Below, piece after piece: positions 7,545-15,889 of a stretch of 25,819 nt of DNA. Both the position numbers and the translations under genes were made by a program. The DNA comes from a virus, in the IMG/VR virus record IMGVR_UViG_3300044636_000525, positions 1-25,819 of that record; one strand, 5' to 3'. Within the stretch, counting starts at the first letter, position 1, and every line of letters begins with the position of its first letter. The notes beneath the pieces were generated by a model. That model did not search any database and was not told where the DNA came from. It saw only the letters and a program-made list of their open reading frames with translations.

Positions 7545-8756
7545 CTAGTAGGTGTAAGCCATGTTCAGCTTTTGATTCTGGCCTTGCTGTCTAATCAACA
7601 CATCAATCTGTTGCTGAACAGCCATTTCTGCCAATTGATCTAATGCTGTTGCTTCGTCTGCACGGCCTTCTGACCTTAAGAAATCAGCACCAACTCCATT
7701 AACCAAGTAATCTTTAAAACGGTAAGGAATTTCTACTTGTTTCCAAACAGTGCTTGAATAAGACGGCCTTTGGTAAGCCGTAAAATCTGTGATGCAGTTC
7801 CAAAAATCTCCACGAGATCCTTTTGTAGTCTCAAAATTATTATTGTAACTTTGAGTGCCCTGTAATGGATTGTAGTAAACTTGCGCTCCAGAACTGTATT
7901 GGGTCATTGGAAACTCTACTGGAAAAAATAAAGATCCAAACAATCTTGGAGCATTGAGTCGATACTGAATAAACTTTTCTCCGTTTTGTAAAAAGTTTAA
8001 ATAGGTAACTTCATTTTTTTGAGGATTAGTTAAATCCTCCACCATAAAATCCACAGGCACAGATCGAGTGGTAATTCTAGGATCTACGTTCCACGCAGCC
8101 AAGCCTTGCAGTGATCCTGTTTGAAGCTCAACAATCCGTTTAGGATTCTTCTCAAAAACAACTGTAGTTGTAAGTTTGCCGTTTGGGCCTTGATAAGTTG
8201 GAAAATTTACAACAGATCCGTATGGCACCAAAATAACAAAATTATAAATATAATTTCCTATCTCGTCTGGCGCAGCGTTGTAACTAGACATTGATTTAAT
8301 GTCTGCAACGCTTTCAAGTTGCCCATTAAAATTGTAGTAAAACGGATTCTCAAAACTAATTGCTGTAGATGCTATTGTTCCAAGACGGTAAGCGTCATCT
8401 GCAAAGTCTTCAGCATAAACTCTTGGAAAATCATGATCTAATGTAAGCTCTAACTCTTGAGTGTTTGCTGATGTCTGCACCCACAAGTCAATATTGTTTT
8501 CCGTGGTAAGAGCATCCCCGTACTCTATCGTTAGTGTTGGCAGATCAAGAAGCTGTGCGGATTGAATTGGGTTGCCCGGAAACGTGCGCAAAAATCTGTT
8601 GGTGTCCGGCCATTCTTCGCGATCCCAAATTGTTCCAATGCGACGTGACGTGAAGTCGCGAATAGCTCCAAAACTTTGAGCATTTAGCGTAAAAGTGTCT
8701 AGCCCGATAAGCTGACAGACTTCTGCAAGGATATCGCTAAATGGGACTGTCTTCAT
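7545..8756 (-). CDS. Virion structural protein (probable tail/connector component)
   Basis: A 403-aa protein. Near the N-terminus it has a helical 'FSDILAEVCQLIGLD...FGAIRDFTSRRIGTIWDREEWPD' segment, similar in style to the start of podovirus tail-tube or connector proteins, where a helix with R/W/E residues packs on the portal. The remainder is beta-rich with many aromatic residues, and the C-terminus (residues 365-403) is helical with a glutamine-rich stretch. It follows the capsid gene by two small genes, the position of head-tail completion or tail-tube proteins in short-tailed phages. The exact role cannot be assigned from the sequence. Coding sequence is AT-richer than the capsid gene. 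Its ATG overlaps the stop of the 115-aa gene upstream (ATGA). Confidence 0.7.
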   Translation of the reverse strand: MKTVPFSDILAEVCQLIGLDTFTLNAQSFGAIRDFTSRRIGTIWDREEWPDTNRFLRTFPGNPIQSAQLLDLPTLTIEYGDALTTENNIDLWVQTSANTQELELTLDHDFPRVYAEDFADDAYRLGTIASTAISFENPFYYNFNGQLESVADIKSMSSYNAAPDEIGNYIYNFVILVPYGSVVNFPTYQGPNGKLTTTVVFEKNPKRIVELQTGSLQGLAAWNVDPRITTRSVPVDFMVEDLTNPQKNEVTYLNFLQNGEKFIQYRLNAPRLFGSLFFPVEFPMTQYSSGAQVYYNPLQGTQSYNNNFETTKGSRGDFWNCITDFTAYQRPSYSSTVWKQVEIPYRFKDYLVNGVGADFLRSEGRADEATALDQLAEMAVQQQIDVLIRQQGQNQKLNMAYTY

Positions 8757-9100
8757 GCGTAAACGGTGCGGGATCTTACGTTAGTGGATGGAACCCAGCC
8801 TACACTAATTTCTTTTGTACCACCAGAGTTAACTTTGCACTGAGGATTATCTCTCCAAAACTCTGCAAGAAACTTCTCGTCATCCCAGCATTGATACCCG
8901 AGTTTATGGCCCCAAAAATGATAAGCGTGCCCTGGAATACTGCCGACCTTCTGCCCAATGCCATCAATTGATTTGTGGCGCATCTTGGTGTACTTGGCAG
9001 CATTCTTTGAGTCAATCTCAGCTTGAATACGGTTCATTTGCCAGCCGCGCCGAAACTCAGCTTCCATTGCAGGAATTAGACTAGGGTCGATATCAATCAT
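8753..9100 (-). CDS. Conserved small virion-region protein
   Basis: A 115-aa protein starting MIDIDPSLIPAMEAEF. It contains 'KxxKYTKMRHKSIDGIGQKVGSIPGHAYHFWGHKLGYQCWDD', followed by 'FLAEFWRDNP...VNSGGTKEISVGW'. I recognise the 'MRHKSIDGxG...YHxWGxxLGYxCWxDxxFLxEFxRDN' pattern as belonging to a small protein encoded just after the capsid gene in several environmental phages; no function is known to me. A high W/H/F content suggests a folded domain. It could be a head-completion factor or a minor capsid protein. Its ATG overlaps the stop of a candidate very short Cys-rich ORF upstream. Confidence 0.8.
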   Translation of the reverse strand: MIDIDPSLIPAMEAEFRRGWQMNRIQAEIDSKNAAKYTKMRHKSIDGIGQKVGSIPGHAYHFWGHKLGYQCWDDEKFLAEFWRDNPQCKVNSGGTKEISVGWVPSTNVRSRTVYA

Positions 9101-9195
9101 AAAACGGTGCTCTCACTCTCCGAGCAGTCACACCACTCGTCGTCTGGGAACTCCCAGACCATGCATTCCGTTATACAGAATGGCAGGTGTCGCAA
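9097..9195 (-). CDS. Candidate 32-aa cysteine-rich micro-protein
   Basis: A reading frame from TTG 9195-9193 encodes 32 residues with 'RHLPFCITECMVWEFPDDEW' and then CDC; an ATG at 9162-9160 would give 21 residues. The TGA overlaps the ATG of the 115-aa gene (ATGA), the same junction used throughout this genome, which is the main reason to believe it. Four cysteines arranged C-x3-C and C-x-C in a tiny, acidic peptide could bind a metal. A GAGAGACAGAG purine stretch lies upstream of the TTG. No family is recognised, and the start codon is uncertain. It fills much of the otherwise empty gap after the capsid gene. Confidence 0.4.
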   Translation of the reverse strand: MRHLPFCITECMVWEFPDDEWCDCSESESTVL

Positions 9196-9288
9196 AATTG
9201 TCTCTGTCTCTCCAGAGTGTCACGCCTAGCGGGCTTCCGGCGTTCGATCCGTCCTAGTATACTGCGGGAACGGTCACATATACTAAGC

Positions 9289-10341
9289 CTACGAGCTGAA
9301 GTCGAACTTGCCAAGACCCAATGGGTTCCCGACAACAAGACCGCAGACGGCTTCTACGACGCGAGCAGGGCCGCCACCGAAGTCAGGCAGCGATTGCACA
9401 GCGGCTACGTTTCCGCCGTAGCGGACTTCGATCAAGTCCATGTTCAGGACAAGACCCTTGTACGGGGTAACCGTCCATGTGCCGGAGCTGATCGTGCCGA
9501 GGAACACCGTGGGGTGCAGCTTAACCGTACCGAAGTCACCTTGGAACACGTCCACGGACTGGATGTAGGTTTCAGCAGCAGCGTCACGCTGGAAGGTCTG
9601 CACCTTGGTTGCGCCAGCAGCCAGAACTCCACTGGTGGAGGTCGTGGTCAACTGAGTCGTGCCAAGCAGGCTGGTGAACGCACGCTTGAGGTCGGTGCCA
9701 ACGATGGCATCGAACGAGCGGTACTGGCCAGTCTGGTTGTAGATGCTCTTGAGCAAGCCCTGCACTGCCGTGTCGGTCAACCCGCTGGATGCACCAGTGA
9801 GGATTGAGTCGGAAGGAGTGCGGAACTGTGAAGGAATGTCGCCAACGGTAGGCGTCCCGGTTCCTGCGGTGCTGATCCAGGTCTGGATCCCAGCCGTGAG
9901 GTAAGGAACGGAGCCGTTGTCCTGCTGTGCAGTCTGGTTCGAGCAGAGAGTCGTCTCAATCGAACGCTTGCACTGAAGGATGGACTTGCTGACGTTGTAC
10001 GCCAGTTCGTCGCGCACGCCTGCTACCTGAGCAATGTCAGTAGACAGCTTAGACACGCGCACAGCAGGCATACGGAATACCTGAGCGTAGTTGGCCAGCT
10101 CGGCGCGATAGCCCACGTCCCAGTTGGTGTACGAGCTAACGTCCGTACCGTCGATTGTCCCGCCTACTTGAGGAGCAGGATTGCTATCAGCCTGCCAGCG
10201 GAAAAACATATTTCCGGGCTTGCTGCCTTTACGAGCCATAGACGTGAATGGCGTGTCTTTTGCATCGACAAGCGCAATCATGTCCATGAGGTCTTCGCGT
10301 TTACCGCGACCGCTAAGATTAGGTTCAGTTAGAAGTGCCAT
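9289..10341 (-). CDS. Major capsid protein (DUF5309 / SU10-type)
   Basis: A 350-aa protein. Its N-terminus reads 'LSGRGKREDLMDMIALVDAKDTPFTSMARKGSKPGNMFFRWQADS', which fits the DUF5309 major capsid family (HK97 fold, found in phage SU10 and relatives): an 'REDL...I...DTPF...KG...W..D' opening precedes the spine helix. Residues about 95-135 form the long helix with 'ELAYNVSKSILQCKRSIETTL', and the later 'YRSFDAIVGTDLKRAFTSL' and 'DVFQGDFGTVKLHPTVFL' strands are typical too. It builds the head shell. It is flanked by the scaffold gene and head-tail genes, as expected. Codon use is GC-richer than the fibre genes. No Shine-Dalgarno sequence is present before ATG, only an AT-rich leader. Confidence 0.92.
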   Translation of the reverse strand: MALLTEPNLSGRGKREDLMDMIALVDAKDTPFTSMARKGSKPGNMFFRWQADSNPAPQVGGTIDGTDVSSYTNWDVGYRAELANYAQVFRMPAVRVSKLSTDIAQVAGVRDELAYNVSKSILQCKRSIETTLCSNQTAQQDNGSVPYLTAGIQTWISTAGTGTPTVGDIPSQFRTPSDSILTGASSGLTDTAVQGLLKSIYNQTGQYRSFDAIVGTDLKRAFTSLLGTTQLTTTSTSGVLAAGATKVQTFQRDAAAETYIQSVDVFQGDFGTVKLHPTVFLGTISSGTWTVTPYKGLVLNMDLIEVRYGGNVAAVQSLPDFGGGPARVVEAVCGLVVGNPLGLGKFDFSS

Positions 10342-10382
10342 AATACTAAATAAGTTGAGTTGAGTTGTTGAATTGAAGGGGC

Positions 10383-11384
10383 TTACACAAACCCCATTGC
10401 TTTTACTAGGTCACTCAATCCATCTCTGCTTGAAGGATCCTTAAGGAAGGACTTCTGTGCGCGAGAAGAGTCATCTTTATCAACTTTAGGAGGAGCTTTG
10501 ACGCTTGGCTGTGCTGGTGCTCGTTTGATTGGTGCAGCTTTAGCCTTTCCAGAATCTCGTTCTGCAAAAACCTTTAGCCCTTCAATCAATGCGGCAACCA
10601 GATGCATATGATCCGGGCGGCGCTTTACTTCAGGGAAATCACGCAGCACTTGCTGGGCGACCCTGTATTCTTCGCTTTCCGGCTTACGCATCCAAGGATG
10701 CTTGGCTGCTAGCACTGGCTCTATTTGAGACTTTTGGTTCAAATATTGAAACCTGGCCGGCAGTTCAATTTCCTTTCTACGTCTAGCCAGCTTTCGCATG
10801 TCGCGAACCTGTAGGTTGTCTAATTCAATCTGATTACCTTGCGGGTCAGTAATTACACCACCATCAGGATTATCTTCGCACCAATCCAACACATATAATG
10901 CTCGCTGAAGTTCGGCATTTACTTCCTCGACGGAACCAAGTGCCTCTACAGCGTCAGATACGGTTGGCGCACTGGTTTGTGGAACAGACTTTAATGCCTG
11001 CAACTCACGCTCCATTTGCGCTAATCTGGCTTCTCTTTCTTCAAGTTGCGCCTGAGCGGCTTTCTTCGCAGCAACTAACTTGTTGATGCGCTTCTGTACG
11101 CCTCGGCTCAAAGAACTCTCTTCAGGCTCACCTTCTTCATCGGTGGACTGATCGGCTTCCGCTTGAGCTTCGACTTCAGGTTCAGCTTCCGCTGTCTCTT
11201 CCGTCTCGACCTCAGGTTCCGCCTGCTGCTCCTCTTTGGCTGGAGCCGCCTCCTCCTCGTTTAGGAAATTGGATTTAACAAAATCAGCTAGGCTGTGTTC
11301 GTCAATCCTTCCGAGGTTATTTGCAACGGGTGTACTGTCTGCCTCCTGACTCCCGGCGTCAGGCTGTGTATTTGTGTTATTCAT
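10383..11384 (-). CDS. Head scaffolding protein
   Basis: A 333-aa, strongly acidic protein. Residues 1-100 are low complexity with many E, A and P; residues about 105-150 are a predicted coiled coil (KKAAQAQLEEREARLAQMER); the middle is helical with 'DWCEDNPDGGVITDPQGNQI'; and the C-terminus is lysine-rich with prolines, then 'SFLKDPSSRDGLSDLVKAMG'. An acidic, coiled-coil protein encoded directly before the major capsid gene, with a basic C-terminus, is the standard profile of a phage scaffold, which directs shell assembly and then leaves. No protease domain is visible. The identification rests on position and composition, as scaffolds diverge rapidly. Confidence 0.85.
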   Translation of the reverse strand: MNNTNTQPDAGSQEADSTPVANNLGRIDEHSLADFVKSNFLNEEEAAPAKEEQQAEPEVETEETAEAEPEVEAQAEADQSTDEEGEPEESSLSRGVQKRINKLVAAKKAAQAQLEEREARLAQMERELQALKSVPQTSAPTVSDAVEALGSVEEVNAELQRALYVLDWCEDNPDGGVITDPQGNQIELDNLQVRDMRKLARRRKEIELPARFQYLNQKSQIEPVLAAKHPWMRKPESEEYRVAQQVLRDFPEVKRRPDHMHLVAALIEGLKVFAERDSGKAKAAPIKRAPAQPSVKAPPKVDKDDSSRAQKSFLKDPSSRDGLSDLVKAMGFV

Positions 11385-11447
11385 GCTATAACGGTAGCAA
11401 GCCCTTTTTAATTCAATCCAGTAACGCTGGAAGGCCCGTTAGTGGCG

Positions 11448-11699
11448 TTATGCCAAATCTTTTTCAGGAGTCAAGCCATTTAATTGTCTAGCTTGTTTTC
11501 TTAATTCAATAAGTGTGCTCAAAACTAAATTAATCCCATCAGCCTGTCCTGCCGCATGTATTCTATCTTCTCCTTTGCAGTCTTTACTTATAGCAACCAT
11601 CCAGTGTTGCTCTTGTAGCTGCTCAAGAACCTTACATATTTCTGACCAAACAAGGTTTTTCCCTGAAAATCCAAAAGCGTTCTTTTGATCTTCCGTCAT
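11448..11699 (-). CDS. Small hypothetical protein between portal and scaffold
   Basis: An 83-aa, mostly helical protein with 'KNLVWSEICKVLEQLQEQHWMVAISKDCKGEDRIHAAGQADGINLVLSTLIELRKQARQL'. The phrase 'H.AGQ.DGIN..L..L..LR' recurs in small phage proteins beside the portal gene, but I cannot name the family. It starts one base before the portal stop region (stop of portal 11,701; start of this gene 11,699), so it is translated from the late transcript. A 60-base gap with no other feature separates it from the scaffold. A role in head assembly is inferred only from location. Confidence 0.75.
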   Translation of the reverse strand: MTEDQKNAFGFSGKNLVWSEICKVLEQLQEQHWMVAISKDCKGEDRIHAAGQADGINLVLSTLIELRKQARQLNGLTPEKDLA

Positions 11700-11700
11700 A

Positions 11701-13824
11701 TTACTGTTGTGCCTGCTGTGCCACTGGAGTTACTCCAATCCGGCCAATCTGCGCATTTTGCTGTTGCATAACAGACATCTGAAGGCTCTTAACATAGTTC
11801 TCAAAGAGCGCCCGGAAGTTCTCATCCTGTTGAAGTGCAGTCTGCGCTTTCGGGTTAGCCTGCAAGACCTGTTGTGCGTATTGCAGCTTGGTCTGTGCAG
11901 CCGGGTCGTTCTCTTGGTATAGCGCCTCGTTGCCGAGCAGCATCATGCCAATGTCTGACTGCACGTCCTTAAACATCTGCCTGCTGGCATCCTGAGGATT
12001 GAGGATCAAGTCTTTTGCCACCTCTGGAGCAATAGCCTGAATCATCATCTCGGTGAGCTTGTTCCTGTTCAAGACTCCGCCAGTGTCAAGTTGTGCAACC
12101 TTTTGAAGAAAATCAATCTTCTGTGCAATGTAGTCCTTATCCAGATCCATCACGTCAAACTTGACCGTAAGATCAAACTCGTTATGGATCTCAGACAGGC
12201 TTTGCGGTAACTGTCCGCCAGTGATGCGCTGTATCTCAGCAGGCGACATATACTGACAGCACAGGCTGAACATCTGCCGGAAGATTGTCCGCCAAGTAAG
12301 CAGCCAAGTGTTTACCAGCATCTGCTGACTAAGCTGTGTCTTGCGTGGATCAACGCTAGGATTAACCGTGCCAAAGTAAGCTGCGTGACTGGCTTCAACG
12401 CGTTGGATCAAGTTAAACGCCACACCCGGCTCGCGAGCGGGCGGATCCATGAACGTGTAGTCTGATGGGCTTACGACAGGTAGCTGCACTCCCGGCCCAA
12501 CTCGATTGATGGCACCAATCCGTTTGACGACTTTAATGGGAGGAAGAGTCGAGAAGGCAGTATGATCCCTGATGGAATCGTGTTGAGCCTTAACTTCATC
12601 CTGATCCGTGTGAGCAAGCTCAGGGACACCGCGAGTGTCAGTAATAGCGCGGCGAATGCACTCACGACGGAACTCCACAAACGGATACTCTCCGTGCGCG
12701 TAATCGAGTCTTTCATGGATAGCATACGAGATTTGCTCCTTCCGGTGATCGACAGCTGCTTGTGGGCAGATAACAGTGTAGTAGATACACGGAGCTTTAC
12801 CGTCCAAGCTCTTGGTGTAGCAGTACACCACCTCAATCATGTTCTGGTAGTTGAGCCCGTTGTATACAAGAAGCTCAGTGCTGGGCAAGATGTTCGTGTT
12901 GTACATCGTGCTGCTCTTACCAGCCATCTGCACAGCCAACTCCACCCAGTCTTTGTTCCAGCCTTCTGTGGTGATCTTCTCGCGAATCTCCACTTCAGAC
13001 ATCCACGTCCGTCGGAAAATTACACGGGATCGTTGCAAGTCTGCCGTCTCAGGCGGAACAAGAACTTCATCCCAAGGCTTAAGAGCAATAATCTCAGGAA
13101 GGTTTTTGCTAACGTATTCTTCATCTCTAGTCGTAGCTCCAGTTTCGGCCAATTCCTTGACCATTCGTTTTGCGTCAGTGGCTGTTAAATCTGGGATAGT
13201 TGCCTCAAGAATAGCCGCAGCTTCATCAGACTGCTGCATAATTAAGTCCGGCAACTGCATGAGCGTTGGACTTTGCGACTGTTGCGCCAAAGCCATGATC
13301 TCATTCATCGTCACTGGCTGCTCACGCTTGCTGATGTTCTGTCTCCAGCCTACAAAGAAGGCAGACCAGCCGTATTGAAAGGCATACTGAGCACCAAGCT
13401 CAGCTTCACGTCGAAGCTCTAGCGGCATCTTGCTGTCGCGAATCCAATGAAGCAACGTAGTAGCAATGCCACTAATCGTCATGTCGTTCATGTCGATGCC
13501 ACTCGTGCGAATGGTTGCACGCTCAAAGGCAGTTACCATTAACGCAGACAACTCGTTACAGGTAGAGTCAATTAATCGGTTGCGAACGTCGCTGGCTCCT
13601 TCAAACGGCCAAGCAGGATCACCTTCGTTACGCAAATTACTATGCTTTTTCCCGTCATCACTTTGCCCGGCCCAGCGAGCAAAACGCACATCATCAAACT
13701 TCGTCGTCAGGTTACCCTGCGTCGAGTTAATCATTGCGCGGTTGTACTCACTCAACAGATCCCCAACGTCAGGGATGGCTGTCGCAATAGCTAAAGGATC
13801 TGAAGAAGCTGAATACATAGACAA
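11701..13824 (-). CDS. Portal protein
   Basis: A 707-aa protein, the usual size of podovirus portals. Early residues contain 'DDGKKHSNLRNEGDPAWPFEGASDVRNRLIDSTCNEL', a 'W-P-F-x-G-A-S-D-x-x' motif typical of these portals. Next come a helical wing and a stem with 'YGWSAFFVGWRQN', a long central region ending in 'NEFDLTVKFDVMDLDKDYIAQKIDFLQKVAQLDTGGVLNRNKLTEM', and a glutamine-rich C-terminal barrel (QQNAQIGRIGVTPVAQQAQQ). It forms the dodecameric DNA gate at one capsid vertex and the docking site for terminase. It lies directly after TerL (8-base gap). No Shine-Dalgarno sequence precedes ATG. The identification is by position, size and motif pattern. Confidence 0.9.
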   Translation of the reverse strand: MSMYSASSDPLAIATAIPDVGDLLSEYNRAMINSTQGNLTTKFDDVRFARWAGQSDDGKKHSNLRNEGDPAWPFEGASDVRNRLIDSTCNELSALMVTAFERATIRTSGIDMNDMTISGIATTLLHWIRDSKMPLELRREAELGAQYAFQYGWSAFFVGWRQNISKREQPVTMNEIMALAQQSQSPTLMQLPDLIMQQSDEAAAILEATIPDLTATDAKRMVKELAETGATTRDEEYVSKNLPEIIALKPWDEVLVPPETADLQRSRVIFRRTWMSEVEIREKITTEGWNKDWVELAVQMAGKSSTMYNTNILPSTELLVYNGLNYQNMIEVVYCYTKSLDGKAPCIYYTVICPQAAVDHRKEQISYAIHERLDYAHGEYPFVEFRRECIRRAITDTRGVPELAHTDQDEVKAQHDSIRDHTAFSTLPPIKVVKRIGAINRVGPGVQLPVVSPSDYTFMDPPAREPGVAFNLIQRVEASHAAYFGTVNPSVDPRKTQLSQQMLVNTWLLTWRTIFRQMFSLCCQYMSPAEIQRITGGQLPQSLSEIHNEFDLTVKFDVMDLDKDYIAQKIDFLQKVAQLDTGGVLNRNKLTEMMIQAIAPEVAKDLILNPQDASRQMFKDVQSDIGMMLLGNEALYQENDPAAQTKLQYAQQVLQANPKAQTALQQDENFRALFENYVKSLQMSVMQQQNAQIGRIGVTPVAQQAQQ

Positions 13825-13832
13825 TTAAACTT

Positions 13833-15551
13833 TTAATAGGAACCGCATTTAGCCATTTGCTTCATCTGCTTTTCCCATTGTTCGCCTCCAAAATATTGTG
13901 GCTGCATTACCACCATATACCCTAAGGCGTCAATTGGATCTTTACTAGCACCTTTTTGTCCATCTTGTCCAGTCCATTCCTTTAAGCTGTATATTAAGTT
14001 CTGGCAAGACTCGTGAACCATTAGTTTTGGATGATTTACACCTTTTACCATTGGATTTTCTACATTCCATGACAAAAGATCATTGATAATCATCACACGC
14101 TCCTCAATTGGCATGGCAGCCGCCGGAGTAAACATAAGCGGATTATCAGTCTGATAAAGTAAGTCCAACACTGTAATACCGCCGTCCTTGGTGATCGTCT
14201 CCGTTCCAGCCGTCCTTGGGTCAATCCAACGGTCCACGATCATCTCACGCTTGTCTCCAGCCGTCTCCAGGCTCCAGATCAAGTCAGTATACTCGTTCAC
14301 ACCCCTTCCTGCTCCGGCCTTCTGTGCCGGGCCAGCTCGACCATCCGCCTTGTCACTTGGAAGCGCCCATTCCCCGTAGCTTTGATCCGGCCATTCCCGA
14401 TAGATCCATAGTATACCGTACTTATCTACTCTACCCCAAAGCATGAACCAGTTCCGCGCCCCTGCCGGATCTACCGCCATATAGTTGCTTCCATCAGGGA
14501 TAACCTCTTCAGCGTCTCCCTTCCACAGGTTATGGTCACCAAACATGGGAAACTCGCTTCCAGCGGTCTGGTCAGCCCAACCATAAGCGCGGATCTTAAT
14601 ATCATGGCTGGAGCGCCCCGAAAGCTCCTGCTTCATGCGCTCCCAGTTGTTGTACGGGTTAAGTTCCGTATGATACCAAATACAAGCGTGCCTGCCATAC
14701 AAGTTCTCCGCTTGATAGGGCATCTCGCCTTTCGGAACCGTCAAAACGTTGTTATTGGGTAATAATGGAGATTTGCGGGTAGCCGTCACCTTGGTGCTGT
14801 TGATGTACTCTTTCACGACCTGGGTGTACCCTTGCACCGGCGTAAAAGTGACAATCAGCTTCCCGGACCGAGTCACCAGACGGTAGCGCAGGGTATCGAG
14901 CCAGTTCTGCGGCACAAGTTCGTCGCACCAGACGTAGTCCACCTCACCACCTTCAACCACCTTAATGTCCTGGGCATAGTTAAGGAACCAGATCTGGTTA
15001 CCCATGTACACCGCCGTATTGTCGCTGAACCCGTTCTTCTGGCTAAAACTAATTTGCGTATGATTAGTACGTTTAATATTTCGTATCTCAGGCGGCAGGT
15101 ACTTATAGAAGACGTTCTGCTGGGCGGACACACTGGTCATGTGAGTAGTGTGCAGGCACCAGATGCGGATGTTCCGTTTCCCGTGACGTTCCTTAATCCA
15201 GCCGGGTGTATGGCCGTTGAGGTCAGTGCCAATGAAAGCTTCAGCCATGCGTTTTGCTGCGTACTCAGTTTTGCCACTACGGTTCCCCCCAAGGACGACT
15301 AGCTCATTATAGCGGTCTAGCAGCTTATCTGCATCGGGCCAGTGCGGCAGCTCGTGCCCATAGCGCATAGGATCGTTCTGCTCGGCCTTAATCTTGTTCT
15401 CCCGCATCAAGAACAGATCAAGCACCTTCTCCGGGCCAATGTTCTCAATCATCTCTAGCCGCTGCCGCTTGTTCGGTGCCGGGAGCGTTGGATGTTCCTC
15501 CAGCTTGTAGGTTAAAACTTTCTCGATAATTTCTTGATTTTCTTCATTCAT
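13833..15551 (-). CDS. terL: Large terminase subunit (DNA-packaging ATPase and nuclease)
   Basis: A 572-aa protein with a complete two-domain TerL. The ATPase has Walker A at 88-95 (GGNRSGKT) and Walker B at 204-211 (VDYVWCDE), the latter with the catalytic glutamate; 'FTPVQGYTQ' at 236-244 is the likely coupling motif. The RNase H-like nuclease begins with D361 in 'MAVDPAG', with further acidic residues in 'MIVDRWIDPR' (D440/D444) and 'KDPIDALGY' (D538/D541). It pumps DNA into the prohead through the portal. The ATG at 15551 overlaps the stop of a 28-codon micro-ORF (ATGA). The small subunit is not adjacent; the best candidate is 5 kb to the right. Confidence 0.96.
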   Translation of the reverse strand: MNEENQEIIEKVLTYKLEEHPTLPAPNKRQRLEMIENIGPEKVLDLFLMRENKIKAEQNDPMRYGHELPHWPDADKLLDRYNELVVLGGNRSGKTEYAAKRMAEAFIGTDLNGHTPGWIKERHGKRNIRIWCLHTTHMTSVSAQQNVFYKYLPPEIRNIKRTNHTQISFSQKNGFSDNTAVYMGNQIWFLNYAQDIKVVEGGEVDYVWCDELVPQNWLDTLRYRLVTRSGKLIVTFTPVQGYTQVVKEYINSTKVTATRKSPLLPNNNVLTVPKGEMPYQAENLYGRHACIWYHTELNPYNNWERMKQELSGRSSHDIKIRAYGWADQTAGSEFPMFGDHNLWKGDAEEVIPDGSNYMAVDPAGARNWFMLWGRVDKYGILWIYREWPDQSYGEWALPSDKADGRAGPAQKAGAGRGVNEYTDLIWSLETAGDKREMIVDRWIDPRTAGTETITKDGGITVLDLLYQTDNPLMFTPAAAMPIEERVMIINDLLSWNVENPMVKGVNHPKLMVHESCQNLIYSLKEWTGQDGQKGASKDPIDALGYMVVMQPQYFGGEQWEKQMKQMAKCGSY

Positions 15552-15634
15552 ACAGTTGACTTTCCCTGAAGATGCTCTAAATTCCTTGTGTCGTCAAATA
15601 GGCGACCGTGTACCCTCTGCACCACCTGAAACAT
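15548..15634 (-). CDS. Micro-ORF (28 aa) overlapping the terminase start
   Basis: A reading frame of 28 codons: MFQVVQRVHGRLFDDTRNL then EHLQGKSTV. The TGA overlaps the TerL ATG as ATGA, the coupling signal used across this genome. The peptide is charged and helical with no low complexity, unlike random translation. No strong ribosome site is seen, so initiation may depend on the gene before it, 15 bases away. It may be a true micro-protein or a coupling leader for TerL. The family is unknown. The start could instead be the GTG three codons earlier. Confidence 0.5.
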   Translation of the reverse strand: MFQVVQRVHGRLFDDTRNLEHLQGKSTV

Positions 15635-15649
15635 CGGACGCACAGGCGA

Positions 15650-15769
15650 TTAAATGGTTCCAACTATCGCCCCTTGAGTTGGATTAAACATCTGCTTCGG
15701 CCTCAAAGTTGCAGAGTACTGACAGTCACGCCTACGAGAATGGCAAGAGTTTCCCGAACGGGTAGCCAT
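15650..15769 (-). CDS. Micro-ORF (39 aa), basic
   Basis: A 39-codon frame from ATG 15769-15767: MATRSGNSCHSRRRDCQYSA then TLRPKQMFNPTQGAIVGTI. The first half is arginine-rich with two cysteines, the second is proline- and glycine-containing and looks like a protein rather than random sequence. It starts three bases after the stop of the preceding 38-aa frame, suggesting coupled translation. No family is recognised. It belongs to a chain of three micro-ORFs that leads into TerL. Support is moderate because only length, composition and spacing speak for it. Confidence 0.5.
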   Translation of the reverse strand: MATRSGNSCHSRRRDCQYSATLRPKQMFNPTQGAIVGTI

Positions 15770-15772
15770 CAC

Positions 15773-15889
15773 TCACGACTGTAATTGCGAAACGAAACGA
15801 CGACACTTATACGGATCGTTGATCTCCTTTTTGTATAGTACTCCCCCAAGATAGGCAGTAATGCTGAGTCTTGGGGGTACTATGCTCAC
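15773..15889 (-). CDS. Micro-ORF (38 aa) with GTG start
   Basis: From GTG 15889-15887 the frame gives MSIVPPRLSITAYLGGVLYK then KEINDPYKCRRFVSQLQS. AAGGAG lies 8 bases before the GTG, the best ribosome site of the late strand. The peptide has a hydrophobic centre and a basic, cysteine-containing end. The same segment carries a strong inverted repeat (15835-15883). The GTG start itself sits inside a 10-bp helix with an upstream arm (see regulatory entry), so its translation may be controlled. No family is recognised. Confidence 0.5.
   Translation of the reverse strand: MSIVPPRLSITAYLGGVLYKKEINDPYKCRRFVSQLQS

Noticed and set aside
9187-9807. A 206-codon plus-strand frame antisense to the capsid gene
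   Set aside because: It is a shadow of the GC-rich capsid coding frame; the minus-strand product is a clear major capsid protein.
15769-15816. A 15-codon frame with AAGGAG 7 bases before an ATC
   Set aside because: ATC is a very rare start, and the same AAGGAG is coding sequence (KKEIND) of the better supported 38-aa frame.
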